A DNA stretch of 64,000 nucleotides, from the NCBI GenBank assembly GCA_014529385.2, contig CM043958.1, positions 141,338,234 through 141,402,233 of the forward strand, read 5' to 3'. Position numbers and translations under genes: made by a program. Positions 47,191 to 59,370 of the stretch are shown in pieces. The first letter of the stretch is position 1. Each line of letters begins with the position of its first letter. Source of the DNA: Adiantum capillus-veneris (taxonomy: Eukaryota > Streptophyta > Polypodiopsida > Polypodiales > Pteridaceae). Below the pieces are notes generated by a model. The model saw only the letters and a program-made list of their open reading frames with translations, made no database searches and was not told the origin of the DNA.

Positions 47191-47554
47191 TTCAAAGAAG
47201 ATAAGACCTTTATATGCTAACTAGCCTAGAGAGTATGCTACTGAGAATTATTAGCAATGAAGATGCTTGACCCTAGTAAACATACTAGTGATTGTCAGTA
47301 CTATGTATGGTAGGTATTTATATAGCGTATGCAATCCCAAAACTAGTATGCTAGTTAGCATACCGATTTTGCTAGTTAGCATATTAAGTATGCTTGTTAG
47401 TATTCTGATTAGCATATGGAATTGGAGCTGGTTTGTTCAGACAACTGATTCCAGTGTTAGAATTTAAAGCTACTGGTTATGTCGTCAGTTCAGTTAGTGA
47501 GACTGGAACTGAGAACTGACTAGACTGAAATAGGTAATTGAACTGGAATGTTAT
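47191..47554. other. noncoding stretch with scattered satellite words
   Basis: It contains a few TATGCTAGTTAGCATA words (47210-47420) and ends in GTTAT at 47550-47554, the likely target duplication of the chromovirus. No gene is seen. Confidence 0.5.
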
Positions 47555-48590
47555 TGTAATATTTAATGGCCTAGTAACTTGTGTGTAGCGGAAAATAGCA
47601 TGAACATAGTGAGAATTTCATTAGAATAGATTCCTAATGAGAATAACAATAGTTCTTGGGTGGAGAGAGCAACAAAAAGCATAACACCTAGCTAGATAGC
47701 ATGAACAATACTTCAAAAGAGAGAGAAATTAAGCTATGACAACAATTGAGGACCGGATTAACATGGAGCCGGTCCCCCCTCCAAAAGGCTTTGTATTATA
47801 GGTTTCTCCCATCAAGAGAGACATTTTACAATACAATTCTTTGTGTTCCTTCAATACTAGCTAGTGCTTTCCCCTTTTGTGAGAGCATTAGGTAATTAAT
47901 CAATGCAACTAAACTCTCATTGAACCCCTTTGTCTCCTGGCCAATAGCAATCAAGCAAGCCATTGGGATGCTGAATGCTCATTGGACCCCTTGAGAGACT
48001 GTCCAATAGTCTTCTAGAGAGCTTAATTCTCATTGGTTCTTTCATTAATTGTTTTTAAATTAATTAAACTAGATTTACTCTAGCCTATTTCTCATTGGTC
48101 CACCTCCATGGCCATCCAATAGGATTTGAGTACACCTTGTGGGCATTTGGGCTAGGGAGCTGACATGTGTCCCTCATTCTCTTTATGTAAAGAGGCTTGT
48201 GAGTGAGTGTGTGTGTGTTTCTCTCTCATCCCCTACTTGCAAGGCTCGCCCCCTCCTTTGTAGGATTCATGAAGACTTTTGTACACACACACAAAGCATC
48301 CAATTTTCCTAAGCTTAACCATTGGACACAACCTTTGATTTTAGGAACCTTAGCATTTTGGGAGTCTTAATGGGCTGAACCTTAGGGTCTTTAAACCCCA
48401 TTGTTGCACCTTGCTCTTTTGCAGATGCCCCCCCTTTGGATCCCTATTTTTCCTCCTTTGGATCCCTACTGTGGCCGGTCTGCCAGCTTAAACCAATATT
48501 CTAGCTTTTTCTCCCCTAGCACTTCCCCATATTAAATGATTAGTTTAACATGAGAATCATTTAGGAGAATTAGATATTAGTTATTATGAA
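47555..48590 (-). mobile_element. chromovirus 3' LTR, with internal deletion
   Basis: On the plus strand it runs from TGTAATATTTAATGGCC to AGTTATTATGAA. Compared with the other two LTRs it lacks about 540 bp around position 47860 (the part holding CAATGAAGATG...GACATGTGTCCC). It keeps about 300 bp (48105-48420) that the 5' LTR has lost. Just inside is a purine-rich AAGAGAGAGG on the minus strand, a candidate polypurine tract. Confidence 0.85.
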
Positions 48591-48924
48591 ATTACCTCTC
48601 TCTTGAAATCATAGTCTTCCTCGACTATGGGGTAGAGAAGATAAAGCCTATTCATTAGCCCTTTTTCTAGCGGGTAGAGGATCCCTATGTTACCCTACAA
48701 CATCGTTCCAGAATGGATGACTAATCCATTTGGTGCTTGAGAGCCTAAGTTGCCACAAGCATGTCTGCACATTAGTCCTATCAATCTTCCATAGTAGAGT
48801 GACAAGCTCTACTTGGTGTTTGGGAGACGTCGTCTCCGCAAACTTGATCTAAGCTTGCATACTACTTCATTTTTGTGCACAATAAAGGAAAAGAGAGTCT
48901 TATAAGACACAAACTTTGTTCATT
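48591..48924. other. untranslated 3' end of the chromovirus
   Basis: No coding region. Lies between the chromodomain stop and the 3' LTR. Confidence 0.6.
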
Positions 48925-49690
48925 TTAAACATTTATACATTTTCTTACTCTAGGGAAAACATTGTAAGCATTGACAAGGTTTAGGTTATCCTTTAATTGT
49001 ATGCCTTGCATCCATCTAGCATCTTCAAAAGGATAATTCTTAAACTTAATAAGATACCGTCGGATAGTCTTACCGCCTCTTGATACCTTGTGTTCATGTC
49101 GGAGAATGGACTCGGGCTGCAACATCTCTTCTTGGTCCTTGATCTCTGGTGGGTCTTCAATAGTTGGTTCTTGAGGTGGCTCTCCTTTGTAAGGCTTTAG
49201 TAAGCTCACATGAAAATCATTGTGTATGAGCCAATGACTGGGCAACTTAAGTTGATAGGCCATCTCATTGATTGGTCTAAGAATCTGGTAGGGACCATAG
49301 TACCTTTTTGCTAACTTAGCATAGTACTTTTGGTGTCCCGTAGGATTCTTGCCCGTGGTGTACCTTAATCGAGCCTTGGAAAATTGAAGCAAGACCCAAT
49401 TTAAAGGATTGGGATCTTTTGTGCTTATCAACAACAGCCTTTTTTCTTTGCTGAGATAGAGATAGCATCCTTAATCTTTTGGAAAGATTCTTGTAGGTCT
49501 CGGCTATACTCATCTATAGCGAAGATCTTCCCGTGTACCTTAAGTAGTAGCAAGGGACTTTTTGATCTTCCTTCAATTACCTCGAAAGGTGCTCTTCTCG
49601 TGGAGGTATGTACAGTATTGTTGTAGGCATACTCCACTAAGGTTAAGTACTTCTCCCATGGGACCTTTGATCTACTTCCATTACGTGGGC
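48925..49690 (-). pseudogene. chromovirus integrase C-terminal part and chromodomain
   Basis: 49428-49637 reads MEYAYNNTVHTSTRRAPFEV (integrase, usual EFAYN...S-T-G-SPFE). 48925-49434 reads YYAKLAKRYYGPYQILRPIN and KLPSHWLIHNDFHVSLLKPY (integrase C-terminal GPY/F region). This is followed by a chromodomain: LQPESILRHEHKVSRGGKTI, RRYLIKFKNYPFEDARWM. The chromodomain is thought to guide insertion to particular chromatin and defines the chromovirus clade. The two pieces are in different frames. Confidence 0.9.
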
Positions 49691-50390
49691 TTTTAGTAGA
49701 TCAAGAATTGTCACGTTAGCTACTTCACTTTGGCCATCCGTTTTTGGATGATAGGCCGAAGAGAAGTTTAGCCTTGTTACTAAATTCTCAAAGAGACCCT
49801 TCTAGAGATTACTAGTCATTCTAGGATCTCTGTCCAACACTATGGACATCGGCAAGCCATGGTACTTGAAGATTTGTGATATGAAGAGGGTTGCCATTTG
49901 ATGGGCTTTGATAGTCTTTTTGACAAGTATAAAATGAGCTTGTTTGCTGAACCTGTCTACTATCGTCCATATTCTTGTATTCCCGTGGATAGACTTAGGC
50001 AATTGAAAGATAAAATCCATGGATATGCTCTCCCATGGTGAATTAGGGATTGGCAAAGGTTGAAGCGATCCAAGTTGCATTCCTTTATCAAACTTCGTCT
50101 TTTGGCATACCATACTCTTGTATATTTGCTTTCATGGTAGGCAAATAGAAATATGTTTCAATCCCCTTTAGGGTAGACCAAATCCCTCTATGCCCCACAT
50201 AAGGAGGAGCATGAGATTCATACATTACTTTCTCACGTAGTGAGTTAGTAACGCATAGTATATTGCCATAGAGAAGATAACCATATTATAAAGTAAATGG
50301 TTCCTCTTTCTTCCCTAATGCAAGTGCTGATATCACATCTCTAAAATTGGGATCAATAGCATACTCATCTATCATAGAAGATAGATCATT
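49691..50390 (-). pseudogene. chromovirus integrase core
   Basis: 49802-50113 reads VCQKTKFDKGMQLGSLQPLP, WESISMDFIFQLPKSIHGN and WTIVDRFSKQAHFILVKKT, the first catalytic Asp region (MDFI.LP...VDR.SK..HF). It then reads YHGLPMSIVLDRDPRMTSN, the second Asp region. A stop follows, and the third part is in another frame near 49720 (YHPKTDGQSE type). Integrase joins element DNA to the host genome. Confidence 0.88.
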
Positions 50391-51020
50391 GTGAGTTGCT
50401 ATGGAAACCGCATTCACTCTTGACCATCTTGAGAGTGCATCGGCTACTTGATTATGCTTGCCAGCAACGTGAGCAATATGAAAATGAAATTGCGAAAGGA
50501 AATTTTCTGTTTGTTGGAGAGCTTGGTCTGTGTCATGAAGTACTTAAGACTTTGGTGATCCATTTGCAGAATGAAAGGAGTCCCCAATAAATAGTGCTTC
50601 CATGAGTCTAAGGCATGTAGAACTGTGAGGAGTTCCTTTTTATATATGCCTAGATCTTTCTCAACAGTGTCGAGCCTTTGCTTTCATAGGCTATGGCGTG
50701 CTCTTCTTGGAGCAAAATAGCTCCAAGGCAATCACCACAAGCGTCACATTGGATCTCAAATGGCTTTGAGAGATCCGGCAATGTAAGCATAGGTTGAGAG
50801 ATAATCTTTTCTTTAAGATTTTCAAAAACATTGCTCTCCTTGGTAGACCATGTATACCTAACATTTTTCTTTGTTAGGTCATGTAATGTTCCTCCAATTT
50901 GTGAGAACTTTTCTATGAAGCGTCTATAGTATGCACACATACCTATAAAGCTTCTTAGTTCATGAAGATCCCTTGGTTTAGGCCATCCTTTTATTACCTC
51001 TAACTTTGATGGATCCATTT
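50391..51020 (-). pseudogene. chromovirus RNase H region
   Basis: 50650-51018 reads MDPSKLEVIKGWPKPRDLHE, LRSFIGMCAYYRRFIEKFSQ (end of RT), then FEIQCDACGDCLGAILLQEE and AIAYESKG (RNase H, usual CDAS...G-VL-Q). RNase H degrades the RNA template. The frame is lost after KGSTLLRKI. Confidence 0.9.
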
Positions 51021-51700
51021 GGATGCCATCTTGAGAGATAATGTGACCTAAATACTGAATCTCTTGTATGAAAAAATCACTTTTCTTTCAATTAACATAA
51101 AGTTTATTCTCTCTTAGAACTTGAAATATTACCTAGAGGTGTTGCTTGTGTTCATCTAGTGAATTAGAGTAGATGATAATATCATCAAAGAACACTCAAG
51201 TAAAGGTTCGGTGAGGCCTGAATAACTTCTTCATCAAGGGGTTGAATGTGGCTGGTGCATTGGTCAAGCCAAAAGGCATGACAATATATTCGTAAAGACC
51301 AAACATAGTGCAAAATGCAGTCTTTACAATGTCTTGATCAACTATCCTTATTTGATGATAGCCACTTTTTAGGTCAATCCTACTGAAGTAGGTGGACCCT
51401 TGTAGATTATCAAATAGTCTTCTACCCGTGGAACAAAAAACATATTCTTGATAGTGATCCTATTTAGTGATCCATAGTCAACACACATACGATATGTGCC
51501 ATCTTTCTTTTGCACTAATAGCGCAGGTGAGCAAAATGGAGATGAGCTAGGCCTAACCATGCCCTTCTCAACTAACTCATCCACTTGCCGCATAATCTCC
51601 TCTTGTTGAGCTTGAGAAAATCTATAAGGAGGTTTATTAGGTGGTGAACTTCTTGGAAGAAGTTCAATTGCATGGTCATCATTGTCTCATTTAGGAGGTT
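51021..51700 (-). pseudogene. chromovirus reverse transcriptase
   Basis: 51369-51593 reads VDELVEKGMVRPSSSPFCSP, ALLVQKKDGTYRMCVDYGSL (usual VKKKDG.WR.CVDYR.LN). The catalytic box FFDDIIIYSNS is readable near 51165-51195 after a stop where FSVFFDDI would begin. Frames change twice in the domain. Confidence 0.9.
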
Positions 51701-52250
51701 GTTCACAAGGGATGTCGTCGATAAAGGCATCTTGAAACCCCTTGAAAAAATTGAATAACTCTAATTCCTAGTGATTGTGTATATATATATTTTGCTAAAG
51801 CATTAGGTTCATTTTGAGAATCTTTAACAAAAATCATGTACACGGAAATAGAGCTCTTTATTGACTTATTAAAAGCTTGTGTATGTTCATTCGGTATGGT
51901 GTTACCTGTTTCCTTAGCATCTATGTACATATCTTTTTCCCTGAACCTAAAGTAGATTCTCCTTTCAAGGAATTTAACATTGGCAACCATGCAATCAAAC
52001 CATGGTGCCCCTAGGATTACATCCTCGTGCTTGAGAGGAGAGATAAAGAAGTCCTCTTTGTTCACATAGCTTTGGACATGGAGCATCAATTTCCTGATTA
52101 AGGGAGTGACTTAAGCTTCTTGCCCCTTGAAAGCACCATCTGCGGGTAGGACATCTCCCATCTCATAAGCTTGTATGCCTAGCTTGGTGGCCAACTCTAT
52201 GGATATGAAATTGTGAGTAGAACCAAGTTCAAAGAGAATAAAAACATTAT
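51701..52250 (-). pseudogene. chromovirus protease and protease-RT linker
   Basis: The protease active site reads ILFELGSTHNFISIELATKL (about 52170-52230). The catalytic Asp of the usual FDTGSTHNFIS is Glu and the Thr is Leu, which would abolish cleavage. The second half is at 51703-52089 (DVILGAPWFDCMVANVKFLE, RRIYFRF). A stop at 52111 separates the two. Confidence 0.85.
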
Positions 52251-53849
52251 GTTCTCTTACCTTTCCCCAAGCATGGCATTGAGGAGATCCTTTGTGGTGA
52301 GCTTCATCTTCTTGGATTTCGACCAAGGTAGCTCTAGGAGGCTCATGGCGGGTGTTCTTTTGGGAACAAGCATGGTACGCATGCCCTTGCTTGTCACACT
52401 TGAAACAACGGTTATCCTTGCAATACCTCTCAAGATCTTCAAGAGAGAGTTTATTTTTGCCTTTGTAAACTCCCCTCTCTTTAGCTTTTGTTGTTATTGG
52501 AATTGCCCTTAGGAGACTTTTGGACATTGTCCTTCCCCTTAGGCTCATTGGAACCCTTGTTTTTTGGGGCTTAGGATTTCTCTTAACCCCTGTTCGGAAA
52601 TTGATTTGAGAAGCCACCATAGTATGGCGTATAACCGCCAATATGGTGAGTGGCCTTTGGGAGTTGACATACTCTGCCATTTCTTCAGTTAAGCCCGCAC
52701 AAAATTGTTGTTTTTTCTCTCCAAAATCCATCTTTTTGAAGACAGTGGCTTTGAGATGTAAGTCCCAAAATTTATCTACATATTTATGAATGGATTCATA
52801 GGGAGAGAGCTTCAAGCTCTGCCATTTGGTGAGTACTTTGTCTTTGGCATCGGTGACCAAAAACTGCTTCATAATGGAAGCTCTTAAAGCTTTTCATGTT
52901 CGTGGAGTTTCACCATTGGCCCGTAGGCTAGACCACCATTGCCTGGTGGACTTTTGAAAGTGCATAGCTACATGGCATAGCTTAGAGGACTCCTTGAAGC
53001 CCTCATCTCTAAACGCCGCATCGAATTGTTGGATAAAGGCCAAGACTTTGTCCGTAGCACTTAAGGTGCCATCGTAGGTAAGGAAAGAGATGCTCTTCCC
53101 TCCTTCTTTGAACTTCTTGAGCTTGGAAAATCTCTTCCATGTAGCATAGGATTTCCTATGGCCTCTTCTTTTTGATGTTTCAAAAGTTCAACCATTACTT
53201 TCTTCAGAAGATGAAGAATTTGAGGAAGAGGGTGACCTCTTTCTCGCCTTTTTCTTACCTTGATCCTATTTGTTTGCACCATCACTTTCATAAGAGGAAG
53301 AGGATGAAGAAGATGGAGAACAGGTTGATCTCTTTCTCGCCTTTTTCTTCTCTTGCTTTTTGTCATACCTCTTTGAATTAGGGTGTGGAGAAATGTGTGA
53401 TGGTCTTCTCCATTTAGGAGGTGATGGAGAGCGTTTAGCCCGCCGTCTTCATGGAGCCATCTTCGCCGAGGTGGCAGGAGACTCACTATTTCTCATTCCT
53501 TTGATGGGGGCTCTTGAGTTCTCCTTTGGGAAGGAGATGCATCATCAAGAAGAAAATTTTTGAGCCCTTAATATGGATCCTCTTCTTCTTCCCGAATCAG
53601 AGAGAGGCCTCTTTTGGAAGTCTCGCAAGGAGGCTTCCTAGGTACTCTCTCATCATGGTGGGGAGTTTGGAGAATCCCATGAGCATGAAGCTACCATTGC
53701 ACTTCACTTTGGAGGGATGAATTACCCATGGCTTGTTGAAGCCTAGAAACATGGTAGTTAACAAGCATAGGGGCATCATTAGTAGCCTGCTCATTAGCAA
53801 AATCAAAGCTATCAACATTAATTACACTCTCTATACTATTGTCAGCCAT
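52251..53849 (-). pseudogene. chromovirus gag
   Basis: The ATG at 53847-53849 opens MADNSIESVINVDSFDFANE. Downstream are Arg/Lys-rich and Pro-rich stretches (53061-53600), then the gag core (STRQWWSSLRANGETPRT, KLSPYESIHKYVDKFWDLHL) and one zinc knuckle CFKCDKQGHAYHAC near 52365-52407. Stops, for example after PRT where Trp is usual, and frameshifts break it. Confidence 0.85.
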
Positions 53850-54231
53850 TCTAACAACTTTTAGGTGTAAACTTTTTAGGTGTACTTTGGCACTTCAAGC
53901 CTTAGTTGCTACTCCGCTTTACCCCTTTAGAAAAGCACTCAAGCTACTGTACCTTTGGCTCAAATACCATTAATTGCAAGGAATAGAAGAGAGGGTCTTT
54001 CAACACCAAAATAACACTGGCTCATGTCAAGCTTCTAATAGCTCAATAGTGGCCCCGTAGGACCCCACTATTAAGACCATAGCTCTCGACCCTGATGCCC
54101 CGTTAGTTGCATAAAGGGAGGCGCAATGCAAGGCTGAAAAATCCCTATTCTACTTACTCAATTGCAATTAATAATAACAACCATTTATATCTGGCTTGAG
54201 GACCACCCTTCTTGAGCAAGAAAAGAGAAAC
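53850..54231 (-). other. chromovirus 5' untranslated leader
   Basis: No coding region. It contains a second primer-site-like word on the minus strand, TGGTATTTGAGCC near 53958-53970. Confidence 0.6.
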
Positions 54232-54249
54232 CTTGTGCTTTGATACCAA
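54232..54249 (-). other. chromovirus primer-binding site, initiator tRNA-Met type
   Basis: The minus strand reads TTGGTATCAAAGCACAAGG directly after the LTR end CA at 54250, a common plant form of the iMet primer site. Confidence 0.85.
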
Positions 54250-55507
54250 TGTAACATTTTAATGGCCTAGTAACTTGTGTGGAGCGAAAAGTAGCATGAA
54301 CATAGTGAGCATTTCGTTAGAATAGATTCCTAAGGAGAATAACAAGAGTGCTTGAGCAACAAAAGCCATAACACCTAGTTAGATAACATGAACAATACTT
54401 CAAAAGAGAGAGAAATTAAGCTATTGACAACAATTGAGGACCAGATTTACATGAAGCCGATCCCCCCTCCAAAAGGCTTTGTATTATAGGTTTCTCCCAT
54501 CAAGAGAGACATTTTACAATACAATTATTTGTGTTCCTTCAATACCAGCTAGTGCAATGAAGATGAAAGCTTCAAGCACTAAGCAAAACACTTATGAAAC
54601 ACAACATCAATTCCCTCACGATCTCAGACCCAAGACCTCACACACCTTTGAAGATGGTGAGAGCTAGCGGGGTATGAGAGTAGATTGAGAGGAAGAAGGA
54701 GTAGTCCTACAAGAAAGATGTACATCTCCTCACATAATCACTCATATTAGCATAGCATACCTTAGTAATTAGCATGATAGAGGAGATGAGCATGCATTGA
54801 AGCTTGGATCTTGGTTGGATTTGCATCACAAAGCCAAGAGTTGTTGGTGTAGGCCTCACTTCTCACAAGCTTGGACTAGGTGATAAGATTTCCATTAAAG
54901 CTTGAGAAGAAGAGAGAGAGTCTTCTTGCTTCACACATGAGCTTGTGTGTGAGTGTGTGAGATAATGCCTTTGAAAATTCAGCCCCCCTCTCTTCTTGGT
55001 CGACCCCTCTTCCATTTTACTCATGCAGGCACCCCATTGGCCCATGCCAGGCTTAGCCAATGAAATTTAAGCAACATAAGTGATAGCCTTCTGACATGTG
55101 TCCCCCTTTTCCCTTTTGTGAGATCTTTAGGTAATTAATTAATGCAACTAAAATCTCATTGGACCCATTTGTCTCCTGGCCAATAGGAATCAAGCAAGCC
55201 ATTGGGCTGCTGAATGCTCATTGGACCCCTTGGGAGACTGTCCATTAGTCTTCTAGAGAGCTTAATTCTTATTGGTTCTTTTATTAAACGTTTTTGAATT
55301 AATTAAACTAGATTTACTCTAGCCTAATTCTCATTGGTCCACCTCCCCCTTTGGATCCCTATTTTCCTTCGTTTGGATCCCTACTGTGGCCGATCTACCA
55401 GTGTAACCAATATTCTAGCCTTTTCTCCCCTGGCACTTCCCCATATTAAATGATCAGTTTAACATGAGAAAATCATTTAGGAGAATTAGATATTAGTTAT
55501 TATGACA
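54250..55507 (-). mobile_element. chromovirus 5' LTR, with internal deletion
   Basis: 1258 bp on the plus strand, from TGTAACATTTTAATGG to TAGTTATTATGACA. It keeps the 54550-55090 part missing from the 3' LTR. It lacks about 340 bp near 55346 (jump from CCACCTCC to CCCTTTGGATCCC) that the 3' LTR keeps. The full LTR must have been about 1.6 kb. Confidence 0.88.
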
Positions 55508-55779
55508 ATTATAATGAAATGGAGACATACTGAAAGATTGTAAAGAGTATTTGCAGATTCAGATTAATAGCTCAAGGATAATCAATACAATGTATAATGG
55601 GTTCAAGCCCAAATGATTACAGAAGCAATGGTTACAGAGTGAGGCTAGAGGCGAAGAACTCGTGAACCCAAAAGTGCTTAGAAAGCTAAAGCTGAAAGAC
55701 AAGCAGCTAAGCCAAGAATCTAAGAAGCTAAGGAGCCAAGAAGCATGATTACAATGTAGCGGGTCCTATTTATGGCTCC
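55508..55779. other. noncoding stretch right of the chromovirus
   Basis: Begins with ATTAT (likely target duplication). No gene. A/G-rich short words (AAGCTAAG, GCTAAGCC) at 55680-55745. Confidence 0.5.
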
Positions 55780-58700
55780 CAGGAGTTACTATAGTAACTG
55801 CCTGCGATAATTACTGCTGGTATGACTGATCCCTCTATTCGGTCTTCTAAGGAACAGTTCCCACCTGCTGGGACTATCCTGGCCTTCTACATCCTTCCTC
55901 CTTTCTTGAATTTTGGTATGACTCCAAAATTTTTGAGAAAAATCCACCACCTTATTTTGATTTGGTGTTGAACAAACCATTTGATGTGCTGGTTTGGCCA
56001 AAACCCTAAACCTTAAACCCTTCTGGTGGCTGATTTGGCTGATGTTCCTGATGGTAATACTCTTTCGGTATTGCTAGCTTTATACCATACTTCATGCTTG
56101 TTGAGTGCTTGAGAAACCTATAGTTGTAATTCCAAGGGTGCCCCGCCAAGGAAATTCCAGTGCCTAACTGGGAAAATCCACCATCTGATTCTGAGATGGA
56201 ACTACCCAGTATCCTTCCACTGAACCCGCTTCCTCTTGTCCTTCTTCTGTGTTGGTGCCTCAGAAGTCCCAGTGCTAGCATTGTCCTTCTGAATAAGTTT
56301 GTAAATTGCCTCCTGCTCAAGATGATCCCGCCTTTAAGTCGACATCTAAAATTCATAAGGTGTGAGAGGATTGTAGGCTTTGGTGTTTTGATCATATAGA
56401 GTGCGTTTTCCCTTTGTCAGACGGGTTTTGGCCAATTTATGACAATGGGAGGCTGTGTGGATCCATCCCTGCGGAAGAGGCTGATTCGTCTTGATTCTAG
56501 CTTCAAAGAGAATCTAAGCCATTTCTCTGTATGGAGGCCCAGTTCTGGTTTAACAGTGATATCCTTTTCAGGGATCTTGGAAGACTTCACAGTCAGTTGA
56601 AGCCACTGATCGTGATCTTTGTTAAACCACGGAGCTGGATCTTCCAGTGTCCCATACAGAGTTTGAACCTTTGCATTTGTCTCTACAATTCCATGACATC
56701 ATCCAGTTTGAGAGCGTCATTGATCAGTGTTTTCCAGGTTTTCCATTCCACAATGGCTCGCTCATACCAGTCCTGGAGGTCATTAGTGATACTGAAGTAG
56801 GTGAGCCGATCCACTGGTTTTGGATCTGAGGATATAGAGCTGGGAAAAATTTGGGCAGTGCAGCCTCTTTAGCAGGTAATGCATACAGGAGAACTAGAGA
56901 GTCACGCACAAACTCCAAAAAGTTAAGAATAGCTTGGTTCTCCTGCTGCATCATCTTCTTAGTAACTCTGACGAGTTGAAAGAGTCTTCAGAGAGCAGTT
57001 TCTTGTTCTCCTACTGTCATTTGAGTCCGAGGCCTTTGCTGCTAGAAGACTGGTCTTCAATGATAGCCTGCACCCTCTGGTCCAAAACTCCTCTAGCAAT
57101 TTGCATTTGAAGTAAAACTTCTTTCAATTGAGTTCTGACTTCCTTCATACACTTGTATGTAGGCCTGTTTCCAAGCAGTAGATCTAGTTCAAGAGCTAGA
57201 GAGTGTCGGTTTGCAGTGGAATTTTGTTGCTGCTAGTGTGGATTGACTATCCTATCATCAAAACTCAGGTACCCTTTCTAGCAGATGGATTCTTCTGGAA
57301 TGCATAGGCAATTGACACAATTATTGATCATGGAAGGAAGCTGATTTCCAGTGCTGAATCATTTCTCTAGCTCCAACATACAACCTTTGAAAGCGTTCTA
57401 GATCAAAGATCAGAGTATCATCCTCCAAACACATCCTAGTAATAGGAGCTTGTTGATGTCTTAATCTCTTGTTCAGTGTGATGAGCTGTAATGAATGTTG
57501 CTCATCACACTTTAAGGACTCAGTAAAAGATTTGTCTTTTCCTTTGCTGTTGACAATGTGCCCTGATTGGTGTATTAGAGAATCTCCAGTGTTGCCCTTC
57601 TGTCCACTGCAAAGATGCTAATAATTAGACCGCTGGTCCCCCGTCTACCGGTTTGGCTGCTCCTTGTGCTAGTCTTTGTTGGGCTGCTGATTGTCCCATG
57701 TGGCAGCTGATCCACCAGCCCCAGAGCCTGAATGTGGGGAAGGAGGAAAGTCATCATCATCATCACTAGGGTTGTCGGCCAGGTTGTCCTCCCCTTCCTC
57801 ATCCTTCTCTTCTTCCCTCTCAAATTCCTCATTAGGATTATTTTGCTTTTCAATATAATCCACGATGGCTTGATTTGCTAATGCCATGTTGTATTCAAAG
57901 AGCTTGTCTTGCAAATCACTCTGTATGGTCTCCATATGTGCCTTCAAATTGTCCATATTCAGAGTGACGTTGCCTTCTAGACTCAGAATATCAACAAGAT
58001 TATATAAACATATCTCTCTGTAAGAGAAGCCTTTACTGCAGTGTGGGCTGTCATCAGTTCTTTGAAGTCTGTCCGCTTCTTTCTTAGTAGAGTCTGAAAT
58101 CTATCAACATCTCTGAAGGCTGCCGCCTTGTCTTCCTGTAATTGCCGATTTCAATTTCTATCTTCAACAACTTTGTCTGCAGCTCATTAATTGTCCTTAC
58201 TGACTGATTTTTAGTAATAGTATATCCGAGTTTTTGTGCAGCCACATCCTGCTGAAGTTTCTGAGCCTGCTCTCGTGGCCGCTTTCTAGTTGTTCTTTTA
58301 GCTTAACCATCTGTCATTGGAAGCTGATGCATCCATCATTTGTCCTAAAGTGTTGATAATGGTGTTCCATGATGATTAGATGAGCATTGAGCAGCCATCA
58401 GCTACTGTTGCCTGGTCAAATTGGACTGGCTCATAAACCATAACGGGAGCCATGTATGGTAAGTGTGTCAGATTAGATATTTGAAAAATTAGTTGACCTT
58501 TGAGAGGGTTCTGCTGTAACTGCTGCAGTTTATCCTTCTTGGCTATGGATAAAGCCAATTCACTGAAAGGAATTCTGTTGGCTGGACTATCAGGTACTGA
58601 GCCCTTTCCCTTCTCTTTGACCGTCGCCTGTTCAACACTTGACGTTTCTACCTAGCCCTTTCCAGTGCTGCTCTCTGTTGAAGTCTTTTCTTCTTGCTGG

Positions 58701-59370
58701 CCCTTCCCAGCACTGGTCTGTGCTGGAGTCTGTTCTTCAGGTGTGGCTGAAGTCTGGTGGCCTGCTGAAAGTTACCTAATAGGCAAAGACTTAACTTGAC
58801 TCTCCAGTTGCTTTAACAAAGCAGTGCTTTTAGCCAACGTAATCCTCGGTTTCCTTGAATCACTAGCTTCCACATGTGTGGTGTTCCTTGTTTGTCTAGT
58901 TATGGCCAACTGATTGCCTAGAGACTCTCGTTTGAAGAAAGTTCAACATTGTTAGTCTTTGGGATGGGTTTCAGACTCTAGGCCATCCTTACCTTGTACT
59001 TAGCTTCTGAAGCAGTTGCCCAATACAAAAATTGACAGACATACCAAGCTTTGAATATATTCTCAGATTTCAGCTTGGCAGTCTACTAGAGCACATTATG
59101 AGATTATATCTGACATAAGTTGATTTTAGCTGTAGCGTCTAATCTTTTTGCAAGTAGCATAGCAAACAGCTTTTTTGACACATATGTACGATTGTTTTTC
59201 AAGCTAATAACCTCAACAACAAATTTATAGGCTGAGGGGACGTCTAGTCCTGCTATTGAGACCCCTTGTGCACTAGCCTTTCATTTCTTCTTGGCTGCTT
59301 CATCCTCTTTTAAACCCGAACTTATCTGTTCTGTATATGCTATGGTCAATTTTGGCTCATTAGGCATTTT
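55780..59370 (-). pseudogene. long coding relic of unknown protein (coiled coil, acidic tract)
   Basis: The minus strand carries a protein-like signal over about 3.6 kb, broken by stops and frameshifts. Starting at an ATG at 59370 it reads MPNEPKLTIAYTEQISSGLK, VSIAGLDVPSAYKFVVEVIS and KLFAMLLAKRLDATAKINLC. Then come a Gln/Lys/Thr/Ser-rich part (TPEEQTPAQTSAGKGQQEEK, about 58690-58750), FSELALSIAKKDKLQQLQQN and MAPVMVYEPVQFDQATV (58376-58570). A coiled coil follows (58050-58330: TINELQTKLLKIE, AFRDVDRFQTLLRKKR). An acidic tract is at 57669-57956 (EEFEREEEKDEEGEDN, then DDDDDFPPSPHSGSGAGG). Last is MMQQENQAILNFLEFVRDSL (56724-56954). I recognise no family. A retroelement Gag or a decayed host gene are both possible. 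Confidence 0.4.

Larger units (their letters stand above)
47555..55507 (-). mobile_element. complete-structure chromovirus (Ty3/gypsy with chromodomain), inactive
   Basis: The element has both LTRs (47555-48590 and 54250-55507), an iMet primer site next to the 5' LTR, and internal order gag, protease, RT, RNase H, integrase, chromodomain on the minus strand. LTR ends are TGT...ACA. The flanks GTTAT (before 47555) and ATTAT (after 55507) differ at one base and are probably the 5-bp target duplication. Every gene has stops or frameshifts. Confidence 0.88.
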
